A stretch of DNA of 64,000 nucleotides, taken from positions 31,665 to 95,664 of the forward strand of contig JAKSPB010000005.1 in the NCBI GenBank assembly GCA_024405215.1, in the 5' to 3' direction. Below are positions 34,727 to 43,241 of the stretch, piece by piece (position 1 is the stretch's first letter; each line of letters begins with the position of its first letter). The notes below the pieces were generated by a model. The model did no database searches and was not told the DNA's origin. It saw only the letters and a program-made list of their open reading frames with translations. Made by a program: the position numbers and the translations under genes. This stretch comes from Lentisphaeria bacterium. Its GTDB lineage: Bacteria > Verrucomicrobiota > Lentisphaeria > Oligosphaerales > Oligosphaeraceae.

Positions 34727-34978
34727 TTAATTGGGATTGTTGACGGGGAAGGGAATTTCCTGTGTGGAAACTTCTTCGTCGGATTGTCGGGTGAGCAATT
34801 CAATTTTCTTTTCAGCGTTGGTCAACTTTTCGTTGCAGAGTTTTCCGAGTTGAACGCCGCGTTCAAAGGCCTTCATGCTTTCCTCAAGCGGGAGTTTCCC
34901 GCTTTCCAATTGCTGGACAATGCCTTCCAGTTGTTGAAGGGCGTCGTCGAAAGTGAGGTTCGAGGTATTTTCTGGCAT
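34727..34978 (-). CDS. xseB: Exodeoxyribonuclease VII small subunit
   Basis: An 83-residue helical protein that binds XseA to form the exonuclease that degrades single-stranded DNA. The motif LTFDDALQQLEGIVQQLESG and the following LPLEESMKAFERGVQL are diagnostic. It is downstream of xseA on the same strand, but the two are separated by 260 bases that contain repeat copy D. Confidence 0.93.
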   Translation of the reverse strand: MPENTSNLTFDDALQQLEGIVQQLESGKLPLEESMKAFERGVQLGKLCNEKLTNAEKKIELLTRQSDEEVSTQEIPFPVNNPN

Positions 34979-35053
34979 TCGGTTGTCTCCCTAAAAACGA
35001 AATGCTTTCGGATTCATTGTGTGAAAAAAAAGAAAAGTATGGAAAATGATTCA

Positions 35054-35234
35054 AGGGAATTGCAGAAAAAACATTTGAAGGCACTTTTCAGGGATTTCGG
35101 AGGCAGTTTGTTTCAAGTGCCCCAAGGCGTAGTTCGCTACGACGCGAAGCATTTTCCTTCGCCATGGCAACGGAGGTCATGCCTGGAGGAAAATGCCCCG
35201 AAAGCGCGAAAAGTGCCCAAAGCGACTTTTACTC
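35054..35234 (+). repeat. MITE-like intergenic element, copy D, inside the xseA-xseB pair
   Basis: About 181 bases. Left end AGGGAATTGCAGAAAAAACA, right end AAAAGTGCCCAAAGCGACTT. The interior has GGGATTTCGGAGGCAGTTTG and CAAGGCGTAGTTCGCTACGA. It separates xseA (stop at 35239) from xseB, which in most bacteria touch or overlap. Confidence 0.75.
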
Positions 35235-35238
35235 TTTT

Positions 35239-36540
35239 TCATTCATCCACTGTGACTTTCAGTTTTCCTCTGCCAAGGAGCGCGGTAAGTTTTGTTCCGG
35301 CAGGAGCTTCGGCTGGCTGGCGGATGGCGTGTTGCTGTTCGTCCAGCAGGATGCTATATCCGCGTTTAAGGACGCCCTTGGGGTCCAGCGTACGCAGGGC
35401 GGTTTGGAGTGTCTTGAGCTGTGCGGAGGCATGTTCCAGGTCGCTGGTCTGGCGGTCGAGCAGTCGTTGCCAGAGGATGTCCAGGGTGGAACGGAGTATT
35501 TCCGCCCGATGGGGGAGGGCGCTGTAGAGTCGCAGCTCGTCGTTTGCCAGGCGTGTCTTGCGGTCGGCGACCAGCTGGAGGGGATGGGTGAGGTGTTGGG
35601 CGGAGAGGGCTTTCTCCAGACGGAGGCGCCGATTCTGCCTTAGCCACTGCATGGCGTTGGCAATGCGACATGCGTAGGATTCCAGGGCCTGCGTCGCCAG
35701 GAAGAGATTATGCGTGACGATTTCGGCTGCTATGGTAGGGGTGATGGCATTGAGGGCGGAGACGTAGTCCACCAGGGTGGTGTCCCGTTCGTGGCCGATG
35801 GCGGTGATGATGGGCGTTTTCGCTGCGGCGATGGTCCGCGCCAGACTCTCGTCGTTGAAGCACCACAGGTCTGTGATGCTGCCGCCTCCGCGGGTGACGA
35901 CGATGAGGTCGCATTTCCCGTACTCATCCAGCATCTTCACGGCCTGGATGAGTTCCGGGACGGCGGCGTTTCCCTGGACTTTCGATGGGGCCAGGACGAA
36001 GGTCAGGCGGGGAAAACGGGAGAGGCAGGTATGCAGGAAATCCCGATAGCCTGCGGCATCGGGACTGGTGACGATGCCGATCCGCTGAGGAAAGGGGGGA
36101 ATCGGTTTTTTGCGGGAGGGATCCGTGAGGCCTTCGGCGGCAAGTTTTGCCAGCGACCGTCGCATAAGTTCGGTGAGGGTCTCCTCGCCGTCCGCACGCT
36201 GGATTTTCTGGGCCATGAATTGCAGAGTGCAGCGCGGCGAATAGATGTCCAGATGGCCGTAGGCGAAGACGCGGTCGCCGCTTTTCAGGTCCATCTGGCG
36301 GATTCTGGCAGTGCCATTGAACCAGACGACGGGGATGGTGGAGCCAGTTTCGTCCCGTAGCGTGGCGTAGAAATGCGGATTGTTGCTCTGCTTTTCGTTT
36401 AATACCAATTCTCCGCAGAGCCAGAAATAGTTTGGGAAATCGGCATGGACGACCTGGGTAAGGTAGTTTGCGACCTCGGTGACCGTCCAGACGGTCCGGG
36501 GATCATGCTTGGCAAAGAGTTGTACCGCTAGGTCAGACAT
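35239..36540 (-). CDS. xseA: Exodeoxyribonuclease VII large subunit
   Basis: A 433-residue nuclease subunit. An N-terminal OB-fold (about residues 18-105, TVTEVANYLTQVV to LDIYSPRCTLQF) is followed by the catalytic domain with TRGGGSITDLWCFNDESLAR and AIGHERDTTLVDYVS, then a coiled-coil C-terminus that binds XseB. I chose the ATG at 36540 because the conserved OB-fold begins there; the open frame further upstream runs through A-rich repeats. Confidence 0.94.
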   Translation of the reverse strand: MSDLAVQLFAKHDPRTVWTVTEVANYLTQVVHADFPNYFWLCGELVLNEKQSNNPHFYATLRDETGSTIPVVWFNGTARIRQMDLKSGDRVFAYGHLDIYSPRCTLQFMAQKIQRADGEETLTELMRRSLAKLAAEGLTDPSRKKPIPPFPQRIGIVTSPDAAGYRDFLHTCLSRFPRLTFVLAPSKVQGNAAVPELIQAVKMLDEYGKCDLIVVTRGGGSITDLWCFNDESLARTIAAAKTPIITAIGHERDTTLVDYVSALNAITPTIAAEIVTHNLFLATQALESYACRIANAMQWLRQNRRLRLEKALSAQHLTHPLQLVADRKTRLANDELRLYSALPHRAEILRSTLDILWQRLLDRQTSDLEHASAQLKTLQTALRTLDPKGVLKRGYSILLDEQQHAIRQPAEAPAGTKLTALLGRGKLKVTVDE

Positions 36541-36559
36541 GAAAGCCGAAATACGGAGA

Positions 36560-36648
36560 GCAAACCAGGAATAAAGGAAATACGGATGGCAAAACAAACA
36601 AAATAGAAAAACAAGCAAAGCGGAATACGGATGGCAAAACAAGCAAAA
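36560..36648 (-). repeat. A-rich repeat units upstream of xseA
   Basis: Units GGAATACGGATGGCAAAACA and GGAAATACGGATGGCAAAAC recur here, together with AATAGAAAAACAAGCAAA. The same wording is found on the minus strand at 11675-11734 beside another hairpin. Confidence 0.5.
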
Positions 36649-36672
36649 GCCTTCGACGAGGTCGTCGAAGGC
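36649..36672. terminator. Hairpin between the secreted unknown and xseA
   Basis: GCCTTCGACGA (36649-36659) and TCGTCGAAGGC (36662-36672) form a perfect 11-bp stem. On the minus strand it is followed by TTTTGCTTGTTTT, so it can end the transcript of the gene at 36908-37975. Confidence 0.65.
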
Positions 36673-36683
36673 GACGATTGAAG

Positions 36684-36862
36684 GCAATAGAAAAAACCGC
36701 TTTGGCCATTTTCGCGTTTCCCGGCCGTTTTGCTTCATGTGCTTCCGCCTTCGCAAAGGATACGGCGGGGCGCGTCGCGTCGTAGGGAACTACGCCTTGG
36801 CGCACTAGAAACAAGCTGCCTTGAAAATCCTTGAAAAGTGCCTTCAAAAGGACTCTTGCTAT
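36684..36862 (-). repeat. MITE-like intergenic element, copy E
   Basis: About 179 bases. In reverse orientation it begins AAGAGTCCTTTTGAAGGCAC and ends near GGCCAAAGCGGTTTTTTCT. It directly follows the hairpin at 36649. Confidence 0.7.
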
Positions 36863-36907
36863 TACCTCATTTGCTTATTTCCCGTGTTTTGCCTTCTTGT
36901 CGAAGGG

Positions 36908-37975
36908 CTATTCTTCGTCTTGGGTTTCGTCTGCTTCCTCGGGAACGTTCAGGACATTGGCCTTGAGCAATTTCGTTGCCGCATCGTCAAACATGGGCTT
37001 GAAGGCGTTGCAGTCCTTCTCGGTCAACTTGACGGAGAGTCCGGCCAGGGCTCCCTTCTGGAGGGAGGCGATGGTCTGGGGGAACTCGAACTCCGGGCCA
37101 AGCAGGCTGGGGAGCATCTGCTTTCCAGCGGGCACCACCATGGTATCCAGCAGGCCGGTCTTGAGAGCGGCGGCCTCGGTGTCATTCTGGAAGATGCCCT
37201 GGAAAGCGAGGGTGATGTCGGCGGGGGAGGAAGTCCAGGTCAGGGCGATGGAGTCGATGCCGGCCAGGGCGGTCTTGGCTTCCGGGGGAAGGGATTCGTC
37301 TCCATGGAGACCATCCTTGATGGCGAATTTCAAAGACTGGGGAAGGAGGACGACGAGTGCGCCGGGAGCATCTGCCACGGCGTTTAGCGCCTTGGCCTGG
37401 ACGGGGCCGAAGGCCTGGGGGGCGTTGACGGCCTGCTTGACCAGCTCGGGAGTTCCCATAAGGAAGACGGTGCCGCTGTTGGAGGCGACAGCCAGGATCT
37501 TCGCGTCATGCTTCTTGGAGGTCAGTTCCATGGCGGCGTATTCGCCGATCTTGGTGGGAGTGACGGTGACTTTTTCAGCGACTTCGGGCTTGAGGGCAGC
37601 CAAGGCGGGAAGGGCGTCGAAGATGGGCTTCACGGACTCCGGGTATTCCATGGCGATGAGGATCTTTCCCTGGAGGTTCTCCGGGCGGGTTTCCAGGTTT
37701 TCATTGGAAACGATCATGATCTTCATCTTTTCCTTGCTGCCGGGAGGAAGCATGGCTTCGATTGCCTTCATGTCCTTCAAGTCGGGGTTGGCGGCAATCT
37801 GCTGCTCCTGGAACTCCTTGAATTTCTTGTCAAGGAAAGAGCCCTGGAAAGGCAGATTGTCATGACGGATGACGATGGTGGCATCGGCGAGTTCTGCGTT
37901 CTTGAACGTCAGGTCGGCGAAGAGCGGCAGGACGGCGAGGGTGGCTGCGAATGTGAAGAGTGCGCGTTTCAGCAT
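36908..37975 (-). CDS. Secreted or periplasmic protein of unknown function
   Basis: A 355-residue protein with a signal peptide (LKRALFTFAATLAVLPLFA). The mature part is mixed alpha/beta with short repeated-looking strands (ATIVIRHDN, AILVA, GALVVLLPQSLKFA) and an acidic tail VPEEADETQDEE. There are no Cys-based motifs, and no family that I recognise. I chose ATG 37975, with GGAGG 7 bases upstream at 37983-37987. It lies 46 bases after an OppB-type permease on the same strand; it does not look like that transporter's binding protein. Confidence 0.78.
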   Translation of the reverse strand: MLKRALFTFAATLAVLPLFADLTFKNAELADATIVIRHDNLPFQGSFLDKKFKEFQEQQIAANPDLKDMKAIEAMLPPGSKEKMKIMIVSNENLETRPENLQGKILIAMEYPESVKPIFDALPALAALKPEVAEKVTVTPTKIGEYAAMELTSKKHDAKILAVASNSGTVFLMGTPELVKQAVNAPQAFGPVQAKALNAVADAPGALVVLLPQSLKFAIKDGLHGDESLPPEAKTALAGIDSIALTWTSSPADITLAFQGIFQNDTEAAALKTGLLDTMVVPAGKQMLPSLLGPEFEFPQTIASLQKGALAGLSVKLTEKDCNAFKPMFDDAATKLLKANVLNVPEEADETQDEE

Positions 37976-38021
37976 GGTTGTGCCTCCGTTGTTGTAGGGG
38001 GAAGAGAAGGTTAGGGCTGGT

Positions 38022-39077
38022 TCAGGAGAAATGAATTCGGGGATCAATGATAACGTAGCAGAAGTCGGAGAAAATGTTGCCTAACAGACCTAAAATACTT
38101 GTCAAAGCCAGGACGCCCATGAAGACCGGATAGTCTCTGCCGACAATGGCTTCCATGCTCAGGTTCCCCATGCCGGGAATTTCGAAGACGCGTTCGATGA
38201 TGACGCTGCCGGCGAACATGACCGTGAGGACGCCGCCGAAGCCCGTGGCGATGGGGACTAGCGCATTGCGGAGGGCGTGGCACCAGAGGGCGCGTGCGGA
38301 GGAGCCGCCTTTCGCATAGACGGTGCGGATGTAGTCGGCGTTGATCTGTTCCAGAAGGGAGTTCTTCATCAGGAGCGTCAGCATGGCGAAGGAGCCAGAC
38401 ATATAGCAGATTACGGGCAGGAGCATGTGCCAGAGGATGTCCCGGCATTTTTGCAGGAAGGTCATTCCCTCGAAAGTCTGGGAGTGGAATCCTGTGGCGG
38501 GGAAGATGTCCCAGAGGTTCTCCACTGTTCCGCAGAAGAGCATCTTCAGGAGCATTCCCAGGGCGAAGACAGGTATGGCGTATCCGATGAAGACAATGAC
38601 GCTGGAGGCCATGTCAAAGGGATTGCCATGCCTGAGCGCCTTGGCGACTCCCAGGGGGATGCAGACCAGATAGGCGAGCAGGAAACTGGTGAGACCGAAG
38701 ATCAGGGAGACGGGAAATCGCTGGGAGATCATCTCCCAGGCGGTCTTGTTGGAGAACTTGTAGGAGCGCGTGAGCATTCCGCAGCGTTCCGCCCAGAGCC
38801 ATTTCCAGTAGCGCTTCAACAGGGGCTGGTTGAAGCCGAAGTGCTCCCGGAAGGCCTGGCGTTCCTGCTCGGCTGCTTCTTGGGAGGCCACTGCCCCCTG
38901 GACTCCTGCGCCGGAGGACTCGCCGCCGGCTGCGCCCATGCCGTGCATCCGGAGCATCAACTGGTCCACCGGACCGCCGGGAACGAACTGCGTGATGGCA
39001 AAGCAAAGCAGGGTGATGCCTAGGAAGGTGGGAATTACCAGCAGCAGTCTGCGCAGAAAGTAGTCGGCACGGCTCAT
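38022..39077 (-). CDS. ABC transporter permease, OppB/YejB-like
   Basis: A 351-residue inner-membrane protein of the peptide/nickel transporter family. It has the N-terminal helix VIPTFLGITLLCFAITQFVPGG, six predicted membrane segments, and the ATPase-contact EAA loop (DYIRTVYAKGGS near residue 240). A long hydrophilic insert with Ala/Glu/Gln (about residues 45-75) resembles YejB. The partners OppC, ATPase and binding protein are not adjacent in the window: downstream is an unknown secreted protein and upstream is trmO, with which it overlaps by 4 bases. The rest may be elsewhere, or this gene may be a remnant. Confidence 0.85.
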   Translation of the reverse strand: MSRADYFLRRLLLVIPTFLGITLLCFAITQFVPGGPVDQLMLRMHGMGAAGGESSGAGVQGAVASQEAAEQERQAFREHFGFNQPLLKRYWKWLWAERCGMLTRSYKFSNKTAWEMISQRFPVSLIFGLTSFLLAYLVCIPLGVAKALRHGNPFDMASSVIVFIGYAIPVFALGMLLKMLFCGTVENLWDIFPATGFHSQTFEGMTFLQKCRDILWHMLLPVICYMSGSFAMLTLLMKNSLLEQINADYIRTVYAKGGSSARALWCHALRNALVPIATGFGGVLTVMFAGSVIIERVFEIPGMGNLSMEAIVGRDYPVFMGVLALTSILGLLGNIFSDFCYVIIDPRIHFS

Positions 39078-39826
39078 AGGCAGGGCGGGGGGGATTTTGC
39101 TCCCTCGGGAGGAAGGTGGGGAGAATGGGCGGATGGGACAATGCGGACGATGGTGGCTTGGGAAGTGTCATCACCGATGGTCCAGATGATTTCCTGATTT
39201 TCCAGGAAACACTGGTATTCCCGGTCGGGAATCCGCTGGTAGGCAGGCCGGGGATCCGCAGATACGACTTTCCGGCAGAGCGCCGCGAACTCCGCCGGGA
39301 ATTTTTCCAGTGTTTGCTGGGCTTCAGGCGAGAAGGCGATGGTCAGGGGTGCTTCAGGAGGTGCGTCAGGCGCAAAGCCGCCGATGGCATCGGGGATGCT
39401 ATCCGTGTAGGGAAGATAGGGCTTGATGTCCAGCACTGGTGTGCCGTCCAGCAGGTCCAGGCCCGCCACATGCAGGAGGATTTTCCCGCGGGGACGGATC
39501 TCGATTTTCTCCAGCTTCATGGCGGAGAGGCCGATGGGCATGGGGCGGAAGGGGGAACGGGAGGCGAAGACGCCAATACGCTTGTCTCCACCTAGCCTAG
39601 GCGGGCGGACCGTTGCCTTCCAGCCTTCCCGGATATTCTCGCTGAAGATGAAAATCACCCAGATGTGGGAGAATTCCTCCAGGCCGCGAACCGCGTTGGG
39701 CTGGTTGTAGGGCGGCAGCAACTCCAGCGTGCCATGGGCTTCCGCTATCAGGCCGCTTTGACGCGGTATCCCGAATTTCGTGCGGTAGCAACTGTGGACG
39801 ATGGCGATGGGCGAGAGGTCGTACAT
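39074..39826 (-). CDS. trmO: tRNA (N6-threonylcarbamoyladenosine(37)-N6)-methyltransferase TrmO
   Basis: A 250-residue protein of the TsaA/TrmO family, which methylates the t6A base next to the anticodon in some threonine tRNAs. The core GLEEFSHIWVIFIFSEN and RPPRLGGDKRIGVFASRSPF is diagnostic; the C-terminal part with AYQRIPDREYQCF matches the longer, E. coli-type form. Its stop overlaps the start of the OppB-type permease. Confidence 0.92.
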   Translation of the reverse strand: MYDLSPIAIVHSCYRTKFGIPRQSGLIAEAHGTLELLPPYNQPNAVRGLEEFSHIWVIFIFSENIREGWKATVRPPRLGGDKRIGVFASRSPFRPMPIGLSAMKLEKIEIRPRGKILLHVAGLDLLDGTPVLDIKPYLPYTDSIPDAIGGFAPDAPPEAPLTIAFSPEAQQTLEKFPAEFAALCRKVVSADPRPAYQRIPDREYQCFLENQEIIWTIGDDTSQATIVRIVPSAHSPHLPPEGAKSPPPCL

Positions 39827-39920
39827 TAATTGTTAGTTGTTAGAGTTATAAGTTTTTAGAGTTCTATGGAGGCTAGTGTTTTTTTACAACCATCACTATC
39901 TTCTATCTAACAACCAACGG

Positions 39921-40367
39921 CTATTTCAATCGTTCCACAAGTTCGTTGATGGCGGGGAGCATCATGTCGCGGCATGCGCGGTATTTTTCCACGGAGAGGT
40001 GGTTTGGGTCGAAAATGTCGGTGTCTTCCCGTAGGATGGACATGAGTGTCTTGGTCTTGTTTCTGGCGGAGACAAAGGTGGTCAGGAGTTCTTTTTCCTG
40101 ATTGCCGGTCATGCAGAGAATCAGGTCCGCCATCTTGATGAGTTTTGGGGTAAGGAACTGCACCCCGATGCGGAGGGGCTGAAGGCCCTTTTCGGCCAGG
40201 ACAGTGACGACCTCGTCGGGGATATGCTGGCCATGTTGTGCGCGGATACCCGCGGAATCGACCTCCCAGTCGTCCAGTCCGCCGAGTTTTGCGGCATTTT
40301 GGAAGAGGGCGGCGGCGATGGGCCCGCGGGTGCGGTTGGAGCTACAGACGAAAAGCAGTCGTGGCAT
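39921..40367 (-). CDS. Low-molecular-weight protein tyrosine phosphatase-like protein
   Basis: A 148-residue protein with the C-x5-R phosphate loop near the N-terminus (VCSSNRTRG, residues 7-15) and the general-acid segment DIFDPN near residue 117. The usual loop is CxGNxCRS, so here Gly is Ser, the second Cys is Thr and the Ser after Arg is Gly. The nucleophile, Arg and DP acid are all kept, so activity is plausible. It is 7 bases upstream of... the iorB stop lies on its 5' side, so iorB precedes it in transcription. It may act on a tyrosine kinase of polysaccharide export or on a small phosphorylated substrate. Confidence 0.82.
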   Translation of the reverse strand: MPRLLFVCSSNRTRGPIAAALFQNAAKLGGLDDWEVDSAGIRAQHGQHIPDEVVTVLAEKGLQPLRIGVQFLTPKLIKMADLILCMTGNQEKELLTTFVSARNKTKTLMSILREDTDIFDPNHLSVEKYRACRDMMLPAINELVERLK

Positions 40368-40374
40368 AAGGCGG

Positions 40375-40944
40375 CTATTTTGCGTTCTTGCCTAGCTGGA
40401 AAGCCTTGACGGCAGCGCTGACGACTTTTTCGCCCTTGGAGGCGAAATGCTCTGCGATGGCTTTCTCAATGATGGCGGGATCCAGTTCCAGGTAGTTGGA
40501 GATGGCGCCCAGCAGGACGATGTTGGTGTTGCGGAGGTTCCCGGATTCCTGGGCCAGGGCTGCAGTGTCCAGCAACAGCGCGTGGGGCAGTGCGCGGACT
40601 TCGCCCAGCAGTTTTTCCAGTTCCGGATAGTCCGGGATGTTGACAAGGGGGGCCTTGTCGGTGATGAGGGTGCCGTCGGTGGAGAGGCTTGCCAGGTGGC
40701 GCATGGCTTCCATGGGCTCCATGGCGACGATCAGGTCTGCCGCGCCTGCGGTGATCTGGTCGGCGAAGATGGGCTCGGAGGAGAGGCGCAGGTGGGCGAA
40801 GACGGAGCCACCGCGTTGGCTCATGCCATGGATTTCAGACTGCTTGACGTGGATTTTCTCCGCGACGGCGACTTTGCCGAGGATGGCGGCGATGGTCAGG
40901 ATGCCCTGTCCGCCGACGCCTGCCAGAACGATGTCACATTTCAT
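40375..40944 (-). CDS. iorB: Indolepyruvate ferredoxin oxidoreductase, beta subunit
   Basis: A 189-residue gamma-type 2-oxoacid oxidoreductase subunit. IVLAGVGGQGILTIAAILG (residues 5-23) and SEIHGMSQRGGSV are diagnostic. With IorA it oxidatively decarboxylates arylpyruvates to aryl-acyl-CoA in anaerobic aromatic amino-acid breakdown, or runs in reverse. It lies 61 bases downstream of iorA on the same strand. Confidence 0.92.
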   Translation of the reverse strand: MKCDIVLAGVGGQGILTIAAILGKVAVAEKIHVKQSEIHGMSQRGGSVFAHLRLSSEPIFADQITAGAADLIVAMEPMEAMRHLASLSTDGTLITDKAPLVNIPDYPELEKLLGEVRALPHALLLDTAALAQESGNLRNTNIVLLGAISNYLELDPAIIEKAIAEHFASKGEKVVSAAVKAFQLGKNAK

Positions 40945-41005
40945 AGTGGAAGATTCCTTGGATGTTGAAAAGGGGTGTCCGGATTCGGATTGCGAAGGCG
41001 GCGGG

Positions 41006-42595
41006 TTATTTCTTCACCTTGCGGCGCAGAGTCTGGATGCATTCGCGGCGGGCGATGACCACGGAGACACCGCGGTGGGCGATTTCTTCCTTGAAGACGG
41101 CCACGTTCTCTTCGTGCTTCGCAGGCAGCGGGGTGATGATGCGCACGTGTTCGGCGGGGATGCCCAGGCCTTTGACGATGTCTTCCAGGCGGCCCAGGGC
41201 TGCGGAGTCTTGTCCGCCAGTCATGCCGACGGTCAGGTTGTCCAGGATGACCACGGTAAGGGGCGCGTTCTCCCAGATGGCGTCCAGGAGCCCGGTCATG
41301 CCGGAGTGCGTGAAGGTGGAGTCGCCGATGACGGCCACGGCGTTGGTCAGGCCGGAATCTGAAGCGCCCTTCGCCACGGTGATGGAGGCACCCATGTCCA
41401 CGCAGGAGGTGATGGCGTTGTAGGGCGGCAGGGCGCCTAGTGTGTAGCAGCCAATGTCACCGAAGATCTTGGCGTCGCCGAGGGCGTTGCAGGCCTCGGT
41501 AAGTGCGCGGTAGGTGTCGGCGTGGGGGCAGCCGTCGCAGAGGCGCGGCGGGCGTGCGCGGAGCATTTCGGAGGGCGCCGGCAGGTCAGGGGCGTCAAGC
41601 TTGCAGGCCAGCTGCACGGCGCGGGTGTTGAGTTCTCCTGTGCGGGGCAGGGTGCCGTCCAGGCGTCCATGGATCCGGGCATCTCCGAAAGGTCCGCGGA
41701 GCATTTCTTCGACGACAGGCATGCCTTCCTCGATGACGAGGATTTCCTTGCATTCGTCCAGCAGAGTGCGGGTCAGCTTCCGTGGGATGGGATACTGGGA
41801 GAGCTTGAGGACGGGGTATGGGCACTTCCCGCCGAATGCCTCCTGGAGATAGTTGTAGCCGATGCCGCAGGCGATGATGCCCAGGGACTTGTCGGCACCG
41901 TCAATCAGCTTGTTGTAGGGGGAATCCTCGCTGGACTGGCGGAAAAGCTCCTGCTTCTGGCAGAGTTCATCGTAGTTCTTCTTGGCGATGGCGGGCAGTA
42001 GGATGAACTTCCTGGGTGTGTCGGAGAATTTCCGGGGATTCTGGGGGCGCGCTTCGTCGGCGATGACCACGTCTGCCCGGGAGTGGGAAAGACGGGTAGT
42101 GAAGCGGACGAGGACGGGAGTGGCGAACTTTTCGGAGAGTTCGAAGGCGTAGGCGGGAATTTCGTAGGCTTCCTGCTGGGAAGAGGGCTCCAGGACGGGG
42201 ATCATGGCGAACTTGCCGTAGAAGCGGGAGTCCTGCTCGTTCTGGGAAGAGTGCATGGAGGGATCGTCGGCGACAGTGACCAGCAGGCCGCCGTTGGCGC
42301 CGGTGATGGCGGAGTTCATGAAGCCGTCGGCGCAGGCGTTGAGGCCCACGTGCTTCATGCAGGCGATGGCGCGGCGGCCCATGTAACTGGCGCCGATGGC
42401 TTCTTCCATGGCGGCTTTTTCGTTGCAGGACCACTGACGATGGATGCCGAGTTCGGCGGCCTGCTTGGAACTCTGGAAGTACTCCATGATTTCCGTGGAG
42501 GGGGTACCGGGATAGGCGTAGCAGCCGGTGATGCCGGCGTCAATTGCGCCCTGTGCGTAGGCTTCGTCGCCTAGGAGAAGTTTGGTGATGGACAT
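41006..42595 (-). CDS. iorA: Indolepyruvate ferredoxin oxidoreductase, alpha subunit (no ferredoxin domain)
   Basis: A 529-residue thiamine-diphosphate enzyme subunit. The N-terminal pyrimidine domain has GCYAYPGTPSTEIMEYF, and the TPP-binding domain has GDIGCYTLGALPPYNA, MGASITVAKGAS and IGDSTFTHSGMTG. Classical IorA is longer and ends in a ferredoxin domain with two Cys-rich [4Fe-4S] motifs; this one stops at RRECIQTLRRKVKK with no such motif. Start at ATG 42595. The presence of IOR suggests an anaerobe. Confidence 0.92.
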   Translation of the reverse strand: MSITKLLLGDEAYAQGAIDAGITGCYAYPGTPSTEIMEYFQSSKQAAELGIHRQWSCNEKAAMEEAIGASYMGRRAIACMKHVGLNACADGFMNSAITGANGGLLVTVADDPSMHSSQNEQDSRFYGKFAMIPVLEPSSQQEAYEIPAYAFELSEKFATPVLVRFTTRLSHSRADVVIADEARPQNPRKFSDTPRKFILLPAIAKKNYDELCQKQELFRQSSEDSPYNKLIDGADKSLGIIACGIGYNYLQEAFGGKCPYPVLKLSQYPIPRKLTRTLLDECKEILVIEEGMPVVEEMLRGPFGDARIHGRLDGTLPRTGELNTRAVQLACKLDAPDLPAPSEMLRARPPRLCDGCPHADTYRALTEACNALGDAKIFGDIGCYTLGALPPYNAITSCVDMGASITVAKGASDSGLTNAVAVIGDSTFTHSGMTGLLDAIWENAPLTVVILDNLTVGMTGGQDSAALGRLEDIVKGLGIPAEHVRIITPLPAKHEENVAVFKEEIAHRGVSVVIARRECIQTLRRKVKK

Positions 42596-42632
42596 AGTCA
42601 GAACCGTTTGTTGGGTTGCAGAAGAAAGAAAA

Positions 42633-43235
42633 TCAGAGTTTCCGACGCCCGGAGAAGGCCTGCGCCAGCGAGGGTGAGTCGGTGTAGGAGAGGTCGGCGC
42701 CTGCGGGGATGCCGATGGCCAGCCGCGTGATGGCGACGTCGCAGTCCTGGAACATATCGGCCAGGAAGTGCGCGGTGGCTTCACCCTCTACGTCGGCGCT
42801 GGTTGCCAGGATGAGTTCCTTGACCTGGCCGTCCTTCAGGCGTTCCTGGAGCTGCGTGCATCGCAACTGTTCCGGACCGACGCCGGAGAGTGGCGCGAAC
42901 TTCCCGCCCAGGACGTGGTAGAGCCCGTTGTAGCATCCCGTGCGTTCGAAGATGGCGATTTGCGCGGGATTTTCCACGACGCAGATCTGTGCGGGGTTCC
43001 GCAGTGGATTGGCGCAGATGACGCAGGGACCGCCGTCTGTGTAGTTTCCGCAGATGGGGCAGCTCTGCACACGTTCGTGGAGATGCGCCAGGCAGTCGGC
43101 GAAAGCGCAGAGATCGTTGTCTTTCCAGCGTAGCAGCTCCGCCGCCATGCGCTGGGCGGTCCGCTTGCCGACGCCGGGCAGACGGGAGAGGTGGTTGATG
43201 AGCGCCTCCAGGGCGATGGGAAGTTTGATTTCCAT
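42633..43235 (-). CDS. recR: Recombination mediator protein RecR
   Basis: A 200-residue DNA-repair protein that helps RecF/RecO load RecA at gaps. Present are the helix-hairpin-helix (LSRLPGVGKRTAQRMA, residues 16-31), the four-Cys zinc finger (CPICGNYTDGGPCVIC), and the Toprim core ending in TRLAIGIPAGADLSYTD. It lies 6 bases downstream of dnaX, the classical dnaX-recR arrangement, although the usual ybaB gene between them is missing. Confidence 0.95.
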   Translation of the reverse strand: MEIKLPIALEALINHLSRLPGVGKRTAQRMAAELLRWKDNDLCAFADCLAHLHERVQSCPICGNYTDGGPCVICANPLRNPAQICVVENPAQIAIFERTGCYNGLYHVLGGKFAPLSGVGPEQLRCTQLQERLKDGQVKELILATSADVEGEATAHFLADMFQDCDVAITRLAIGIPAGADLSYTDSPSLAQAFSGRRKL

Positions 43236-43241
43236 ACGACG

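Noticed and set aside
36541..36756. Upstream extension of xseA with a Cys/Phe-rich repeat peptide
   Set aside because: It is the translation of the A-rich repeats and the hairpin; the OB-fold begins at 36540.
9362..36862. Short reading frames inside the MITE-like copies that give similar peptides (KALFRDFGGSL, QGVVRYDA and so on)
   Set aside because: They resemble each other because the DNA repeats do. Frames break differently in each copy, there is no SD, and no codon bias is visible.
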